A stretch of 19,304 nt of DNA, from NCBI GenBank assembly GCA_029938595.1, contig JAOZUP010000021.1, positions 1 to 19,304 of the forward strand, read 5' to 3'. Source of the DNA: Thermoanaerobaculales bacterium (lineage in GTDB: Bacteria; Acidobacteriota; Thermoanaerobaculia; Thermoanaerobaculales; Sulfomarinibacteraceae). A program made the translations under genes and the position numbers. Below are positions 1-8,832 of this stretch, piece by piece. The notes beneath the pieces are model-generated. The model ran no database searches and was not told where the DNA came from. It saw only the letters and a program-made list of their open reading frames with translations. Within the stretch, counting starts at the first letter, position 1; each line of letters begins with the position of its first letter.

Positions 1-18
1 AGACGCTGCCCCCGCTTA

Positions 19-558
19 CGTCGCAAACACGAAGACACAAAGACACGAAGACATCGCAAAACCACCCATCCACGCAAGGTACCCGCAGATCACGCAGATT
101 AACGCAGATAGCCTACCGCGAGACTCAACCGAGTGGCGAGGTCCCGACCGTCGTCGAACGACGCCCGGGAACCGCTGTATCGGGTCATCGCTCCGAACGC
201 GAGTGTTCGTCGCCATGGCCCGATACAGCGGCCTGCGCTCTCGAAGAGCGCAAGCCTCGCCACCCCTCATCCCCACAGGTGTATTGACGGTGTCCTCTTC
301 CGAACAGGAGAGGGGTGAGGCGGAACCGACGTGCCCCGGGCGCGTCGTCCGGTGGGAAGCATGGCTGCGACGAACGCTCGCGTTCGGAGCAGACCTGCTT
401 CTCACCGGTAGTTGGCGATCGCAAGATCGCCGACGTTTTCGCCGGCAATCCTGGGCACTGCACCATCAGGGAGTCCATCTGCGTTAATCTGCGTGATCTG
501 CGGGCATATTGAGATGGATGGACGGCCTTTGTGTCTTCGTGTCTTCGTGTTTGCGACG
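19..558 (+). repeat. Structured ~0.54-kb palindromic repeat, copy 1
   Basis: Non-coding block bounded by inverted arms. Positions 82-109 are an exact 28-nt reverse complement of 477-504 (units of the type cgcagat). Positions 19-52 are complementary to 528-558 (units of the type aagacac). Inside lie several hairpins: 149-163, 173-184 with 219-230 (12 bp), 235-251 (GCGCTCT/AGAGCGC), 372-387, an imperfect pair 349-360 with 395-407, and 414-431 (7-bp stem closed by GCAA). A second full-length, colinear copy lies inverted at 5434-5987. Any ORFs here are low-complexity translations of the repeat. It could be a MITE-like element or encode a structured RNA; nothing in the sequence decides which. Confidence 0.85.
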
Positions 559-579
559 TGGGTGTGTGGACTTCGGTAG

Positions 580-607
580 TTGCTCTCCACCGTGCGCCCG
601 ATAGAAT
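580..607 (+). promoter_or_regulatory. Possible sigma70-like promoter, near-leaderless
   Basis: TTGCTC at 580-585 and TAGAAT at 602-607 are separated by 16 bp. Transcription would start only a few bases before the ATG at 617, and no Shine-Dalgarno sequence is visible, so the mRNA may be leaderless. This rests on motif appearance alone. Confidence 0.3.
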
Positions 608-616
608 GAGTTGAGC

Positions 617-2689
617 ATGACTATCGTGATCTTCCTTCTGGTTCTGACCGCCGCGGGTCTTGGCGGGTACGCACTTCTTGTGCATGTCGGTCTTGACGAC
701 CTCGAGGCGTGGGCCGGTGGTCGGGTGGCCGGTCTGGTGCTGGTGGCGATGCCTGCCTGGTGGGCTGGAGTCGTGGGTGTGCACCAGTGGCGTAGTGTTG
801 GCGTGGTCGTGCTGGTGGTCTGCGCCGTGGTCGGTGGTGTCGTCGCCTGGCGGCGTGGTGCCTGGCGTCAGCTGCTGGTTGCGGAGGTGATTTTCTGGAC
901 CGCAGTCGCGGTGGTGATCGTCATCCGCCTCGATCACCCGCAGATCGTCCTCACCGAGAAGCCGATGGACATGGGGATCCTCGCGTCCCTCCTGCGGGCG
1001 GAGAGCTTTCCGCCGCCCGACATGTGGCTGGCCGGTGAGGCATTGCCGTACTACTACTGGGGCGCCCTCCTGTGGACGGTGCCCCTGTCGATCGCCTCGT
1101 TACCGCTCGAGATCGGCTACAACCTGATCGTAGCCCTTATTGGGGGAATGGTGGTCTCCCTGCTGTGGATGCTCGGTCGGCGGGCCGGCGGCAGCCACTG
1201 GTCCGGGCTCCTGGTAGCCTTCTTCGGCCTCTTCGCCGGCACTCCGGATGGGCTTCGACAGCTCTTCGCCGGAGGGTCGCTCGCGAAGTTGGACTACTGG
1301 CATTCGTCCCGGCAGATCACCGACACGATAACCGAGTTCCCACTCTTCACGATCTGGCTTGGCGATTTGCATCCCCACCTGCTGTCGATGCCCATCATCT
1401 GTCTGGCGCTGCTGATCGCCTGGCAGGCTGGGCGCCATGGCCCGACGGTCCTTCAGACAGTCGCCCTCGCGGTTCTCTTTGGTGTGGCGTGGGCGGCCAA
1501 CCCATGGTCCATGCCGCCGACTCTTGTGGGAATCGCGCTGCTCCTGTTCGCCGGTCCTGACCGATGGCATTGGCCGGGTGGAGACGGCACGCGCCGCTGG
1601 CTGGCGGTGGCGGCGATCGCGGTTGGCGGGTGGATTGTGACGGCGCCGTTCCACCTCGAGTTCCAGCCGTTCTTTCAAGGTGTGAAAATGGTGTTTGCGT
1701 GGACGCCCCTGGGGAGCCTGCTGCTCTACGCCGGCTGTCTCCTGATCCCCGCCGCACTCGCAGCTCTGGCGCTCCTGCAACGATTCGTCGGTGGCGATGA
1801 CGAAGCGAACCGGGCGATCGTGCTCCTGGGGTTGGCGGCCGTCATGGTCGTAGCGGCGGCCTCCGGAAGGCCTACCCTGGTGATGCTCGCGGCGATCTGC
1901 GTTCTTTTCATAATCGCGGTGCTCGGTCCCCTGTCGTGCGAGGATCGGCCGGTCTTTGCCCTCGCCGCTCTCGGAATTTTCCTCTTCCTGGTGCCAGAGA
2001 TCGTTTACGTGGCCGACAGTTACGGCGAAGATCTCCACCGCATGAACACGGTCTTCAAATCCTACATTCAGGCGTGGATCTTCGTGGCCGTCGCCCTTCC
2101 GGTTCTGCTCCGCTGGGGGCTGAAGCGACAAGGCGCTCGTCTGGTGATGGTGGCAGTGATGGTGCTGGTCGCTCTTCCGCACCTCACGGGGATGTTCTTG
2201 CAGCAGGTTGTGGCGGAAGAACGTGGGGTGGACGGCATGCGGTGGATGACCGCGGGAGACCGAGCCATCGTTCGCTATTTGCGGCAACAGCCGCCGGGAA
2301 CGGTCATCGCCGAGGTTGTCGGCGGCGCCTACACGGAGTACGCGCGGTTGTCCGCCGCCTCCGGCGTGCCCGCCTACCTGGGCTGGGCCAACCACGAGTC
2401 CGTGTGGCGTGGAAACAAAATCCTCTCGGAGACAGAGCGGCGGAAGGAGCTGATCACGCGCCTCTACACTTCGAGCGACGCAGAGGCGATTCGCCTCACG
2501 GCGGAGGAGGCCGGGATCCACCTGGTCGCCATCGGCTCCCTCGAGAGCAAGGACTTTTCAAAACAGCAGTTGGCTGAGTTGGCCGCGGCGGGGGAGGTCG
2601 TATTGGACGAGGACGGTGGGCAGGTCGTCCGGTTTGCTTCCCCGATCGACGGCCGGTCCGCCTCCGGCCCGGATATGATGGAGCCATGA
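617..2689 (+). CDS. DUF2298 (Chlor_Arch_YYY) polytopic membrane protein
   Basis: A 690-residue protein with many hydrophobic helices. It carries the hallmark motifs of the DUF2298/YYY family: PYYYWG near residues 144-149, GDLHPHLLSMP near 249-259, and LHRMNTVFKSYIQAW near 473-487. The acidic/His motif and overall shape resemble GT-C membrane glycosyltransferases. The last ~145 residues form a soluble C-terminal domain after the final helix. The family has no proven reaction. The next gene, a polyprenyl-phosphate-type GT2, overlaps by 4 bp (ATGA), so a role using lipid-linked sugar is a reasonable inference. Start: ATG at 617 chosen over an in-frame TTG at 611; neither has a Shine-Dalgarno, and a TAGAAT box ends at 607. 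Confidence 0.85.
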   Translation: MTIVIFLLVLTAAGLGGYALLVHVGLDDLEAWAGGRVAGLVLVAMPAWWAGVVGVHQWRSVGVVVLVVCAVVGGVVAWRRGAWRQLLVAEVIFWTAVAVVIVIRLDHPQIVLTEKPMDMGILASLLRAESFPPPDMWLAGEALPYYYWGALLWTVPLSIASLPLEIGYNLIVALIGGMVVSLLWMLGRRAGGSHWSGLLVAFFGLFAGTPDGLRQLFAGGSLAKLDYWHSSRQITDTITEFPLFTIWLGDLHPHLLSMPIICLALLIAWQAGRHGPTVLQTVALAVLFGVAWAANPWSMPPTLVGIALLLFAGPDRWHWPGGDGTRRWLAVAAIAVGGWIVTAPFHLEFQPFFQGVKMVFAWTPLGSLLLYAGCLLIPAALAALALLQRFVGGDDEANRAIVLLGLAAVMVVAAASGRPTLVMLAAICVLFIIAVLGPLSCEDRPVFALAALGIFLFLVPEIVYVADSYGEDLHRMNTVFKSYIQAWIFVAVALPVLLRWGLKRQGARLVMVAVMVLVALPHLTGMFLQQVVAEERGVDGMRWMTAGDRAIVRYLRQQPPGTVIAEVVGGAYTEYARLSAASGVPAYLGWANHESVWRGNKILSETERRKELITRLYTSSDAEAIRLTAEEAGIHLVAIGSLESKDFSKQQLAELAAAGEVVLDEDGGQVVRFASPIDGRSASGPDMMEP

Positions 2690-3657
2690 TGTCCGAGAAA
2701 CCCGAGTTGAGTGTTGTGATTCCGGCCTTCAACGAGGAGAGCAACGTCGCGACCATGTACGAACGGTTGGTGGCGGCGCTGGACGGTGTGGTTGATGGCC
2801 TCGAAATCCTATATGTCGATGACGGATCGGCGGATACCACGTGGGAGCGGGTGGCCGAGCTTGCTGCGGCTGACCCTCGCGTCCGGGGTCTGCGATTTGC
2901 CCGCAACTTCGGCCACCAGGCGGCCCTCACTGCCGGCGTCGATGCTGCCTGCGGCAAGGCGGTGGTCATCATTGACGGGGACCTCCAGGATCCGCCGGAG
3001 GTCATACCCGAGATGGTGGCCCGATGGCGCGACGGCTTCGAGGTCGTCTACGGGCAACGCGAGGAGCGGGAAGGGGAGACCTGGTTCAAGCTCGCCACTG
3101 CCAAGCTTTTTTACCGAATTTTGCGTGGCATCACGAACGTTGAAATTCCGGTGGATACGGGGGATTTCCGCCTCATGGGTCCGCGCGCGGTCGAGGCGTT
3201 CAGGGCGCTGCCCGAAAGGAATCGATTCATTCGGGGACTGGTGAGCTGGATCGGCTTTCCGCAAGTGGCGGTGAGGTACACGAGACGGGCACGTCAGGTG
3301 GGTGAGACGAAGTTCCCGGTCCGAAGGATGCTCCGTTTTGCACTCGACGGGATCACCTCGTTTTCCTTCTTCCCGTTGCGGATTGCGACCTGGACGGGCT
3401 TTGCGGTTTCGCTCTTTGCCTTTCTCTACATCGTGGTGGTGCTGGTCCTCAAGGTCGTGGGCGTGAGCTGGCTCGGCTACACATCGCTGATGGCTGCGAT
3501 TCTGTTTCTCGGGGGTGTCCAGCTCTTGATGATTGGAATCATAGGCGAGTACCTCGGTCGAATATTCGACGAGGTCAAGCGCCGTCCGTTGTATCTTATC
3601 GGCGAGAGGACTGACGACGAAGAAGGTGTCATCCCCCCCGAACGCCCAGTCTCTTAG
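2686..3657 (+). CDS. GT2 family polyprenyl-phosphate glycosyltransferase (DPM1/GtrB/ArnC-like)
   Basis: A 323-residue GT-A glycosyltransferase with a C-terminal membrane anchor. The N-terminal catalytic domain has VVIPAFNEE (10-18), VDDGS (44-48), DGDLQDPPE (97-105, with the metal-binding DxD) and DTGDFRL near 162. RARQVGETKF comes just before two transmembrane helices (roughly 230-255 and 265-290). This layout matches enzymes that load a sugar from a nucleotide donor onto a polyprenyl phosphate at the cytoplasmic face. The start overlaps the stop of the DUF2298 gene (ATGA), indicating translational coupling. A second ATG at 2689 has better spacing to GGAG at 2680-2683, so the true start may be one codon later. 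The sugar cannot be told from sequence. Confidence 0.9.
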   Translation: MMSEKPELSVVIPAFNEESNVATMYERLVAALDGVVDGLEILYVDDGSADTTWERVAELAAADPRVRGLRFARNFGHQAALTAGVDAACGKAVVIIDGDLQDPPEVIPEMVARWRDGFEVVYGQREEREGETWFKLATAKLFYRILRGITNVEIPVDTGDFRLMGPRAVEAFRALPERNRFIRGLVSWIGFPQVAVRYTRRARQVGETKFPVRRMLRFALDGITSFSFFPLRIATWTGFAVSLFAFLYIVVVLVLKVVGVSWLGYTSLMAAILFLGGVQLLMIGIIGEYLGRIFDEVKRRPLYLIGERTDDEEGVIPPERPVS

Positions 3658-3669
3658 GCCGAATGCTAT

Positions 3670-3704
3670 AACGTTCAAACGTTAAACGTAAAACGTTAAA
3701 CGTT
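3670..3704. repeat. AACGTT heptamer array, copy 1
   Basis: Five near-identical 7-nt units (AAACGTT type; AACGTT at 3670, 3678, 3692 and 3699, with a one-base variant between) begin 13 bp after the GT2 stop codon. AACGTT is self-complementary. A related array follows the stop of the large cytochrome gene at 17045-17073. Confidence 0.8.
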
Positions 3705-3729
3705 GTGATCTGATCGTGAGGGAGGATCC

Positions 3730-4062
3730 ATGGACAGCTACTACAAACCGGAGCATCTTGCCCGCTTTGGCGATATCGCCGAGGGAAACGACGAGCTTGC
3801 CCGAAAATTCTTCGACTACTACGGAGCGGTGTTCGCGAATGGTGCGTTGACCGTGCGCGAGAAGGCGTTGATTGCGCTCGCCGTTTCGCACGCGGTTCAG
3901 TGCCCCTATTGCATCGATGCGTACTCGTCGGAGTGCCTCAAGCAAGGGGCAGATCTCGAGGAGATGACTGAAGCGGTGCACGTTTCGACGGCGATTCGAG
4001 GCGGCGCCTCCCTGGTCCACGGCTTGCAGATGCTCGAGCACGTAACCAAGGCCTCGATGTGA
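3730..4062 (+). CDS. Arsenosugar biosynthesis-associated peroxidase-like (CMD/AhpD-family) protein
   Basis: A 110-residue carboxymuconolactone decarboxylase-like protein, the usual length for the family. It has the redox CxxC (C58-P-Y-C61) preceded by the conserved glutamate (E44) of the AhpD-like core. The His found after CxxC in AhpD is Tyr65 here. N-terminal YKPEHLARFG and the neighbouring radical SAM gene match the arsenosugar-associated subgroup. The start has a strong Shine-Dalgarno (GGGAGG, 3720-3725). ArsS lies 197 bp downstream on the same strand. The biochemical role in arsenic metabolism is not established; a thiol redox or peroxidase function is inferred from the CxxC fold family. 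Confidence 0.87.
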   Translation: MDSYYKPEHLARFGDIAEGNDELARKFFDYYGAVFANGALTVREKALIALAVSHAVQCPYCIDAYSSECLKQGADLEEMTEAVHVSTAIRGGASLVHGLQMLEHVTKASM

Positions 4063-4067
4063 ACTAA

Positions 4068-4229
4068 GTACACTTCGGTGTAAGTACGGTCGCATTCGGC
4101 CGCCGCTGCATCGCCCCTGCCGGAGCTTTGCTCCCTTGAAATACCACAGGGGACGTCGGTGGTCGCGAAGCTCCGGCAGGGGCGCGCATCGACGCCCTCG
4201 ATTTTCACCGTACTTACGCAGAGGTGTAC
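4068..4229. repeat. 162-bp MITE-like long inverted repeat between the arsenosugar genes
   Basis: Terminal inverted repeats 4068-4090 and 4207-4229 match at 20 of 23 positions. Inner arms 4112-4128 and 4168-4184 are perfectly complementary over 17 bp (CGCCCCTGCCGGAGCTT). The whole segment can fold into one long hairpin. The left end also contains a small hairpin TACAC-TTCG-GTGTA (4069-4082), the very stable cUUCGg tetraloop, seven bases after the upstream stop codon. No clear target-site duplication was seen. Confidence 0.8.
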
Positions 4230-4258
4230 AAAGAGACCGCGAAGGAGATCGCCACGTT

Positions 4259-5410
4259 ATGACAGACGCCAATCTGATGCCTGTGCTCTCGAGCGAAACC
4301 GTGAGTGAGCTGTCGCGACCGGAAGCGGGTCCGCGGCGGACCACCAGCCTGAGCTCGCGGCGCTCGCCGTTGGCGAAACCGCTGTTTCAGATCCAGACTC
4401 TCGAACGGGTGGAGCTCGAACACCTTTCCGAAGGCGGCGACTTCGATGCGGCTGTGCTCACCAACGGGCCTGGACGGCTGGTTGCCGGGGCTGTTGAAAT
4501 ATTCCAAATCAACGTCGGCAAGCTGTGCAACATGACCTGCCGCCACTGCCACGTGGACGCCGGCCCGGATCGCTGGAACGAGGTGATGGATCGAGAGACT
4601 GTCGACGCGTGTTTGGCGGCGCTCGATCGGACACAAGCCCATACCGTCGATCTCACCGGAGGGGCGCCGGAACTGAACCCAAACTTCCGGTATCTGGTGG
4701 ACGAGTGCACGGCGCGCGGAAAGCACGTCATCGACCGCTGCAATCTGACCGTCCTTCTTCTCCCTCGCCATTCCGATCTGCCGCAGTATTTGGCTGAACG
4801 CGGGGTGGAGGTGGTGTGCTCGCTGCCCCACTTCAAGCGCCGCAATACCGACGCTCAGCGCGGTGAAGGCACGTTCGAGAAATCCATCGAGGCCCTCCGG
4901 CGTCTCAACGCAGCCGGTTACGGCCAGGGTGACCCGGCGCGCCTGCTGACCCTGATGGTGAATCCGGTGGGCGCCCTCCTCACTGGAGACCAGTGCTCGA
5001 TGGAGCGGGAGTGGAAGCGAGGTCTCGACCAGAACCACGGAGTGACCTTCGACCGGTTGATCGCGCTCAACAACATGCCGATCGCCCGTTTCCTGGAGTG
5101 GCTCGAAACGAGCGGAAATCTGCAAGGCTATATGGAGCTATTGGTCAACTCGTTCAACCCAGCCACCGTGGACGGCCTCATGTGCCGTAACACGCTGTCG
5201 GTGTCCTGGGATGGCCGGATCTTCGATTGTGATTTCAATCAGATGCTCGATCTCGAGAGCCGAGCCGGCGACAGGGATTCAACCCGAATCGCCGACCTCG
5301 ATCCAGCCCTCTTTGAGGGCCGGCAAATCGTTACCGGCCGCCACTGCTTCGGCTGTACCGCCGGCGCCGGTTCCTCCTGTGGAGGCGCCATCCACGACAC
5401 CGCGGAGTAG
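4259..5410 (+). CDS. arsS: Arsenosugar biosynthesis radical SAM protein ArsS
   Basis: A 383-residue radical SAM enzyme. The 4Fe-4S/SAM motif CxxxCxxC is C90-NMT-C94-RH-C97, followed by the glycine motif TGGAPELNP. The C-terminal Cys-rich (DUF3641-type) region has C309 (LMCR), C324 (FDCDFN) and the terminal cluster C363-FG-C366 and GSSC373GG. This arrangement defines the ArsS family, proposed to form the 5'-deoxyadenosyl-arsenic bond on the way to arsenosugars. Some family members carry selenocysteine; no in-frame TGA occurs here, so this is the all-cysteine form. ATG 4259 is preferred over an upstream in-frame TTG at 4136 because it has GGAG at 4244-4247 and avoids reading through the inverted repeat. 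No arsM methyltransferase is within the window. Confidence 0.9.
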   Translation: MTDANLMPVLSSETVSELSRPEAGPRRTTSLSSRRSPLAKPLFQIQTLERVELEHLSEGGDFDAAVLTNGPGRLVAGAVEIFQINVGKLCNMTCRHCHVDAGPDRWNEVMDRETVDACLAALDRTQAHTVDLTGGAPELNPNFRYLVDECTARGKHVIDRCNLTVLLLPRHSDLPQYLAERGVEVVCSLPHFKRRNTDAQRGEGTFEKSIEALRRLNAAGYGQGDPARLLTLMVNPVGALLTGDQCSMEREWKRGLDQNHGVTFDRLIALNNMPIARFLEWLETSGNLQGYMELLVNSFNPATVDGLMCRNTLSVSWDGRIFDCDFNQMLDLESRAGDRDSTRIADLDPALFEGRQIVTGRHCFGCTAGAGSSCGGAIHDTAE

Positions 5411-5433
5411 TTCCCAACCTTTCTGGCCATCCA

Positions 5434-5987
5434 CGTCACAAACACGAAGACACAAAGACACTAAGGCCACGCACCCACGCAATTAAACCGCAGATCACGC
5501 AGATAGACGCAGATTATTTGTCGCTGATCTGATGCATTAGTGCAGGAAATTGATGGCGGAACAGTCGGCGATCTCCCCCTCGCCGCCCGCCGGTGGGAAG
5601 CGGGTCTGCTCCGAACGTGAGCGTTCGTCCCAGCCACGCTTCCCACCGGCCAACGTGCCCGGGGCGCGTTGGTTCCGCCAAGCCCTTCTTCTGTTTGGAA
5701 GGGGGGGACACACCCCATATACCAAAAGGGAATGAGGAGTGGCGAGGTCTGCGCCCTTCGAGGGCGGAGACCTCTGGATCGGGCCATCACGACAAACGCG
5801 TGCGTTCGGAGCGATGGCCCGATCCAGTGGTCCCCGGCCGTCGTTCGACGGCGGTCGGGACCTCGCCACGCGATCGAGTCTCGCGGGAAGCCATCTGCGT
5901 TGATCTGCGTGATCTGCGGTTTTCTCCGATGTGTGGGTTGGCCGCGTCGCGATTTCTTCGTGTCTTTGTGTCTTCGTGTTTGCGACG
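5434..5987 (-). repeat. Structured ~0.55-kb palindromic repeat, copy 2 (inverted)
   Basis: Read on the minus strand, this is colinear with the copy at 19-558. Outer arms are 5437-5461 with 5956-5987 (aagacac units) and 5488-5514 with 5893-5919 (cgcagat units). Internal stems include 5774-5788 with 5813-5827 (15 bp, perfect), 5589-5602 with 5637-5650 (14 bp, perfect), and CGCCCT/AGGGCG around 5752-5766. Several stems differ in sequence from copy 1 but keep pairing. It fills the space between the arsS stop and the convergent membrane-protein gene ending at 6012. No protein-coding content is supported. Confidence 0.85.
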
Positions 5988-6011
5988 TGCGCGGGTGGGT
6001 GGCCGTGCCGG

Positions 6012-7166
6012 TCAATCCTCGAAGATCTTGATGGTGACGATCGACGCCAACGGCACGTCGTCGGTGAAGCTTACGATGCCGCCGCCTACGTCGGTGTCAA
6101 CATCGAGCAACAGATCGGGGCCGGTGACGCCCTCGATTCGACCTGTTCGAATCGAACCGTCTTTCATGCTCAGCTCGACCCGCCTGCCGGCCGATGAACG
6201 GATGGCCCGCGTGTCGTCGGGCGCGACGATCACAAACCGTTCCATAGCAGCATGACGTTGGCCGGTACGGTCGATCGCGGTTGTTTCGAGACCAAAGCGC
6301 ATGGCGACCCGGCGGGCGCGTTCGAGGATCCGCTCGGCATCCTCCCACCTGCCGTCGGCGGCCGCGGCTTCGGCGTCACCTACTAGACGGCCCACGAGCT
6401 CCTGAGCGATCTCGAGAACCCCGGTGTGGTTGCGGTTGATCAACGCAGCCGCCGAGAGATGACTGATGGCCGCCTCGTGGTCGCTTTGGAAGAGCGCGAG
6501 CCGCGCGGCGGCGACCTCGTCCGCCAGTGTGTTTGACGGCCCCGGCATCGGTCGCGCCGGTGTGTGGACTACGGTCGGGAAGGGTGAGGGTGTGAGTGGG
6601 GTCACCACCGGCGCGGTCGGTGCCGCGGGTCGAACCGGTGGCTTCGGGCGAAACGGACCAACCTCGAGGACGATCATCGTCGCAATCGCCATCGCCGCGA
6701 GGAGGACCGCCAGACCGGCGGCGACTGGCCGGGGCACGTGGTGAACCGGGCCTTCGTCATCCGTGTCCTCATCCGCCGCTCCGGGTTCGGCGGCTGCGGC
6801 CGGCTGGGCCGCGGTTCGGCGTGCCGACTTGGGTTCGGTTGGAGCGTCGGAAGCCGGTTCCTCGGGCGCGAGTTCCTTGAGAGCCCTTTCGACGTGGGCG
6901 ATCTCCTTGCCCACAGACATGAAGCCCACACTCTCGAAGAGGTGGGCAACGGGGAAGAGCTCGCGCGCCATCGCTCGATAGGCCAGGGGTTCGCCGGAGG
7001 GCTCCTCTCCAGCATCGAGGCGCTTGATGATCGAGTCCAATCGCTCTTCCATGAGCGGGAACTCCTCGTTCCGCGAACCCATCGATGCGCACTTCTTTTT
7101 GATCTCGCGCAGACGCGCGATCAGCGGCCGAAGATCCGGTCTGTTGGAGTCGGTATCGATGTCCAT
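6012..7166 (-). CDS. Uncharacterised single-pass membrane protein with periplasmic helical-repeat region
   Basis: A 384-residue protein, family not recognised. Residues ~1-100 are charged and helical (cytoplasmic by inference). An Ala/Pro/Glu-rich linker follows, then one transmembrane segment (~145-167: VAAGLAVLLAAMAIATMIVL). Next come a Pro/Thr-rich spacer and a ~110-residue helical region resembling degenerate TPR-like repeats (LADEVAAARLALFQSD...EAAISHLSAAALI). A ~60-residue C-terminal beta-rich tail (GSIRTGRIEGVTGPDLLLDV) recalls an SH3/LSm-like barrel. It lies 39 bp downstream of icd on the same strand and may share its transcript. ATG 7166 was chosen; TTG 7178 and GTG 7172 are alternatives. 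TACTAT (7183-7178) could be a -10 box. It is probably an envelope scaffold or sensor, but the function is unknown. Confidence 0.75.
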   Translation of the reverse strand: MDIDTDSNRPDLRPLIARLREIKKKCASMGSRNEEFPLMEERLDSIIKRLDAGEEPSGEPLAYRAMARELFPVAHLFESVGFMSVGKEIAHVERALKELAPEEPASDAPTEPKSARRTAAQPAAAAEPGAADEDTDDEGPVHHVPRPVAAGLAVLLAAMAIATMIVLEVGPFRPKPPVRPAAPTAPVVTPLTPSPFPTVVHTPARPMPGPSNTLADEVAAARLALFQSDHEAAISHLSAAALINRNHTGVLEIAQELVGRLVGDAEAAAADGRWEDAERILERARRVAMRFGLETTAIDRTGQRHAAMERFVIVAPDDTRAIRSSAGRRVELSMKDGSIRTGRIEGVTGPDLLLDVDTDVGGGIVSFTDDVPLASIVTIKIFED

Positions 7167-7205
7167 CGTCACGGCCAATAGTACCGGTTCCGGACTGGGT
7201 ACAGC

Positions 7206-8549
<1,344 letters not shown>

Positions 8550-8667
8550 GAGATGCCTCCAGGATTTGAGAATCGGTCGTTCGACCGCGGTGGCATGATA
8601 CGCAAGATGCCGCACTCTGTCTACGGAGGTGCAGGGGTGAGGCACAGGATTCAGGACTTGCCAAGAA

Positions 8668-8761
8668 ATCGCTATCGCTATCGGTTTCGCTATCGCTATC
8701 GACGGTGACGCCATCGATCTGAGGTTTCGATACCGATAGCGATTGCGATAGCGATACCGAT
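8668..8761. repeat. GCTATC-type inverted repeat in the icd/transglycosylase divergent spacer
   Basis: Positions 8668-8701 consist of tandem gctatc units and 8728-8761 hold the inverted version (gatagc units). The two 34-nt arms match at about 29 positions around a 26-nt loop. The rest of the 8550-8832 spacer shows no gene. The repeat lies between divergent genes, so it might be transcribed from either side. Confidence 0.75.
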
Positions 8762-8820
8762 GGACACATCGGGCGCCTTCCTCTGCGCCCCTTCCCGCCC
8801 GGCCCGCCCCACCGTTCTTG

Positions 8821-8826
8821 TAGAGT
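8821..8826 (+). promoter_or_regulatory. Possible -10 box of a leaderless promoter
   Basis: TAGAGT ends six bases before the GTG at 8833, with no convincing Shine-Dalgarno at usable spacing. This parallels TAGAAT upstream of the DUF2298 gene. No good -35 element was found. Confidence 0.25.
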
Positions 8827-8832
8827 GAAGGT

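Noticed and set aside
185..937. 250-codon minus-strand ORF and several others in 16-590
   Set aside because: They read through the inverted repeat element and the antisense of the DUF2298 start. The sequence is low-complexity and follows the repeat units, not a protein family.
1100..2521. 473-codon minus-strand ORF
   Set aside because: Antisense shadow of the DUF2298 gene. Composition is Arg/His/Gln-rich with no recognisable domain, as expected in GC-rich DNA.
2809..3678. 289-codon minus-strand ORF
   Set aside because: Antisense of the clearly recognised GT2 gene.
3670..3704. Possible CRISPR or iteron-like array
   Set aside because: Units are only 7 nt with no spacers, no cas genes and no replication gene nearby.
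4136..4258. N-terminal extension of ArsS from TTG 4136
   Set aside because: It would translate part of the fold-back element, and a good Shine-Dalgarno supports ATG 4259.
4214..5125. 303-codon minus-strand ORF
   Set aside because: Antisense of arsS, with no domain.
5180..5360. Selenocysteine site in ArsS
   Set aside because: Some family members use Sec, but no in-frame TGA is present here; the relevant positions are cysteine codons.
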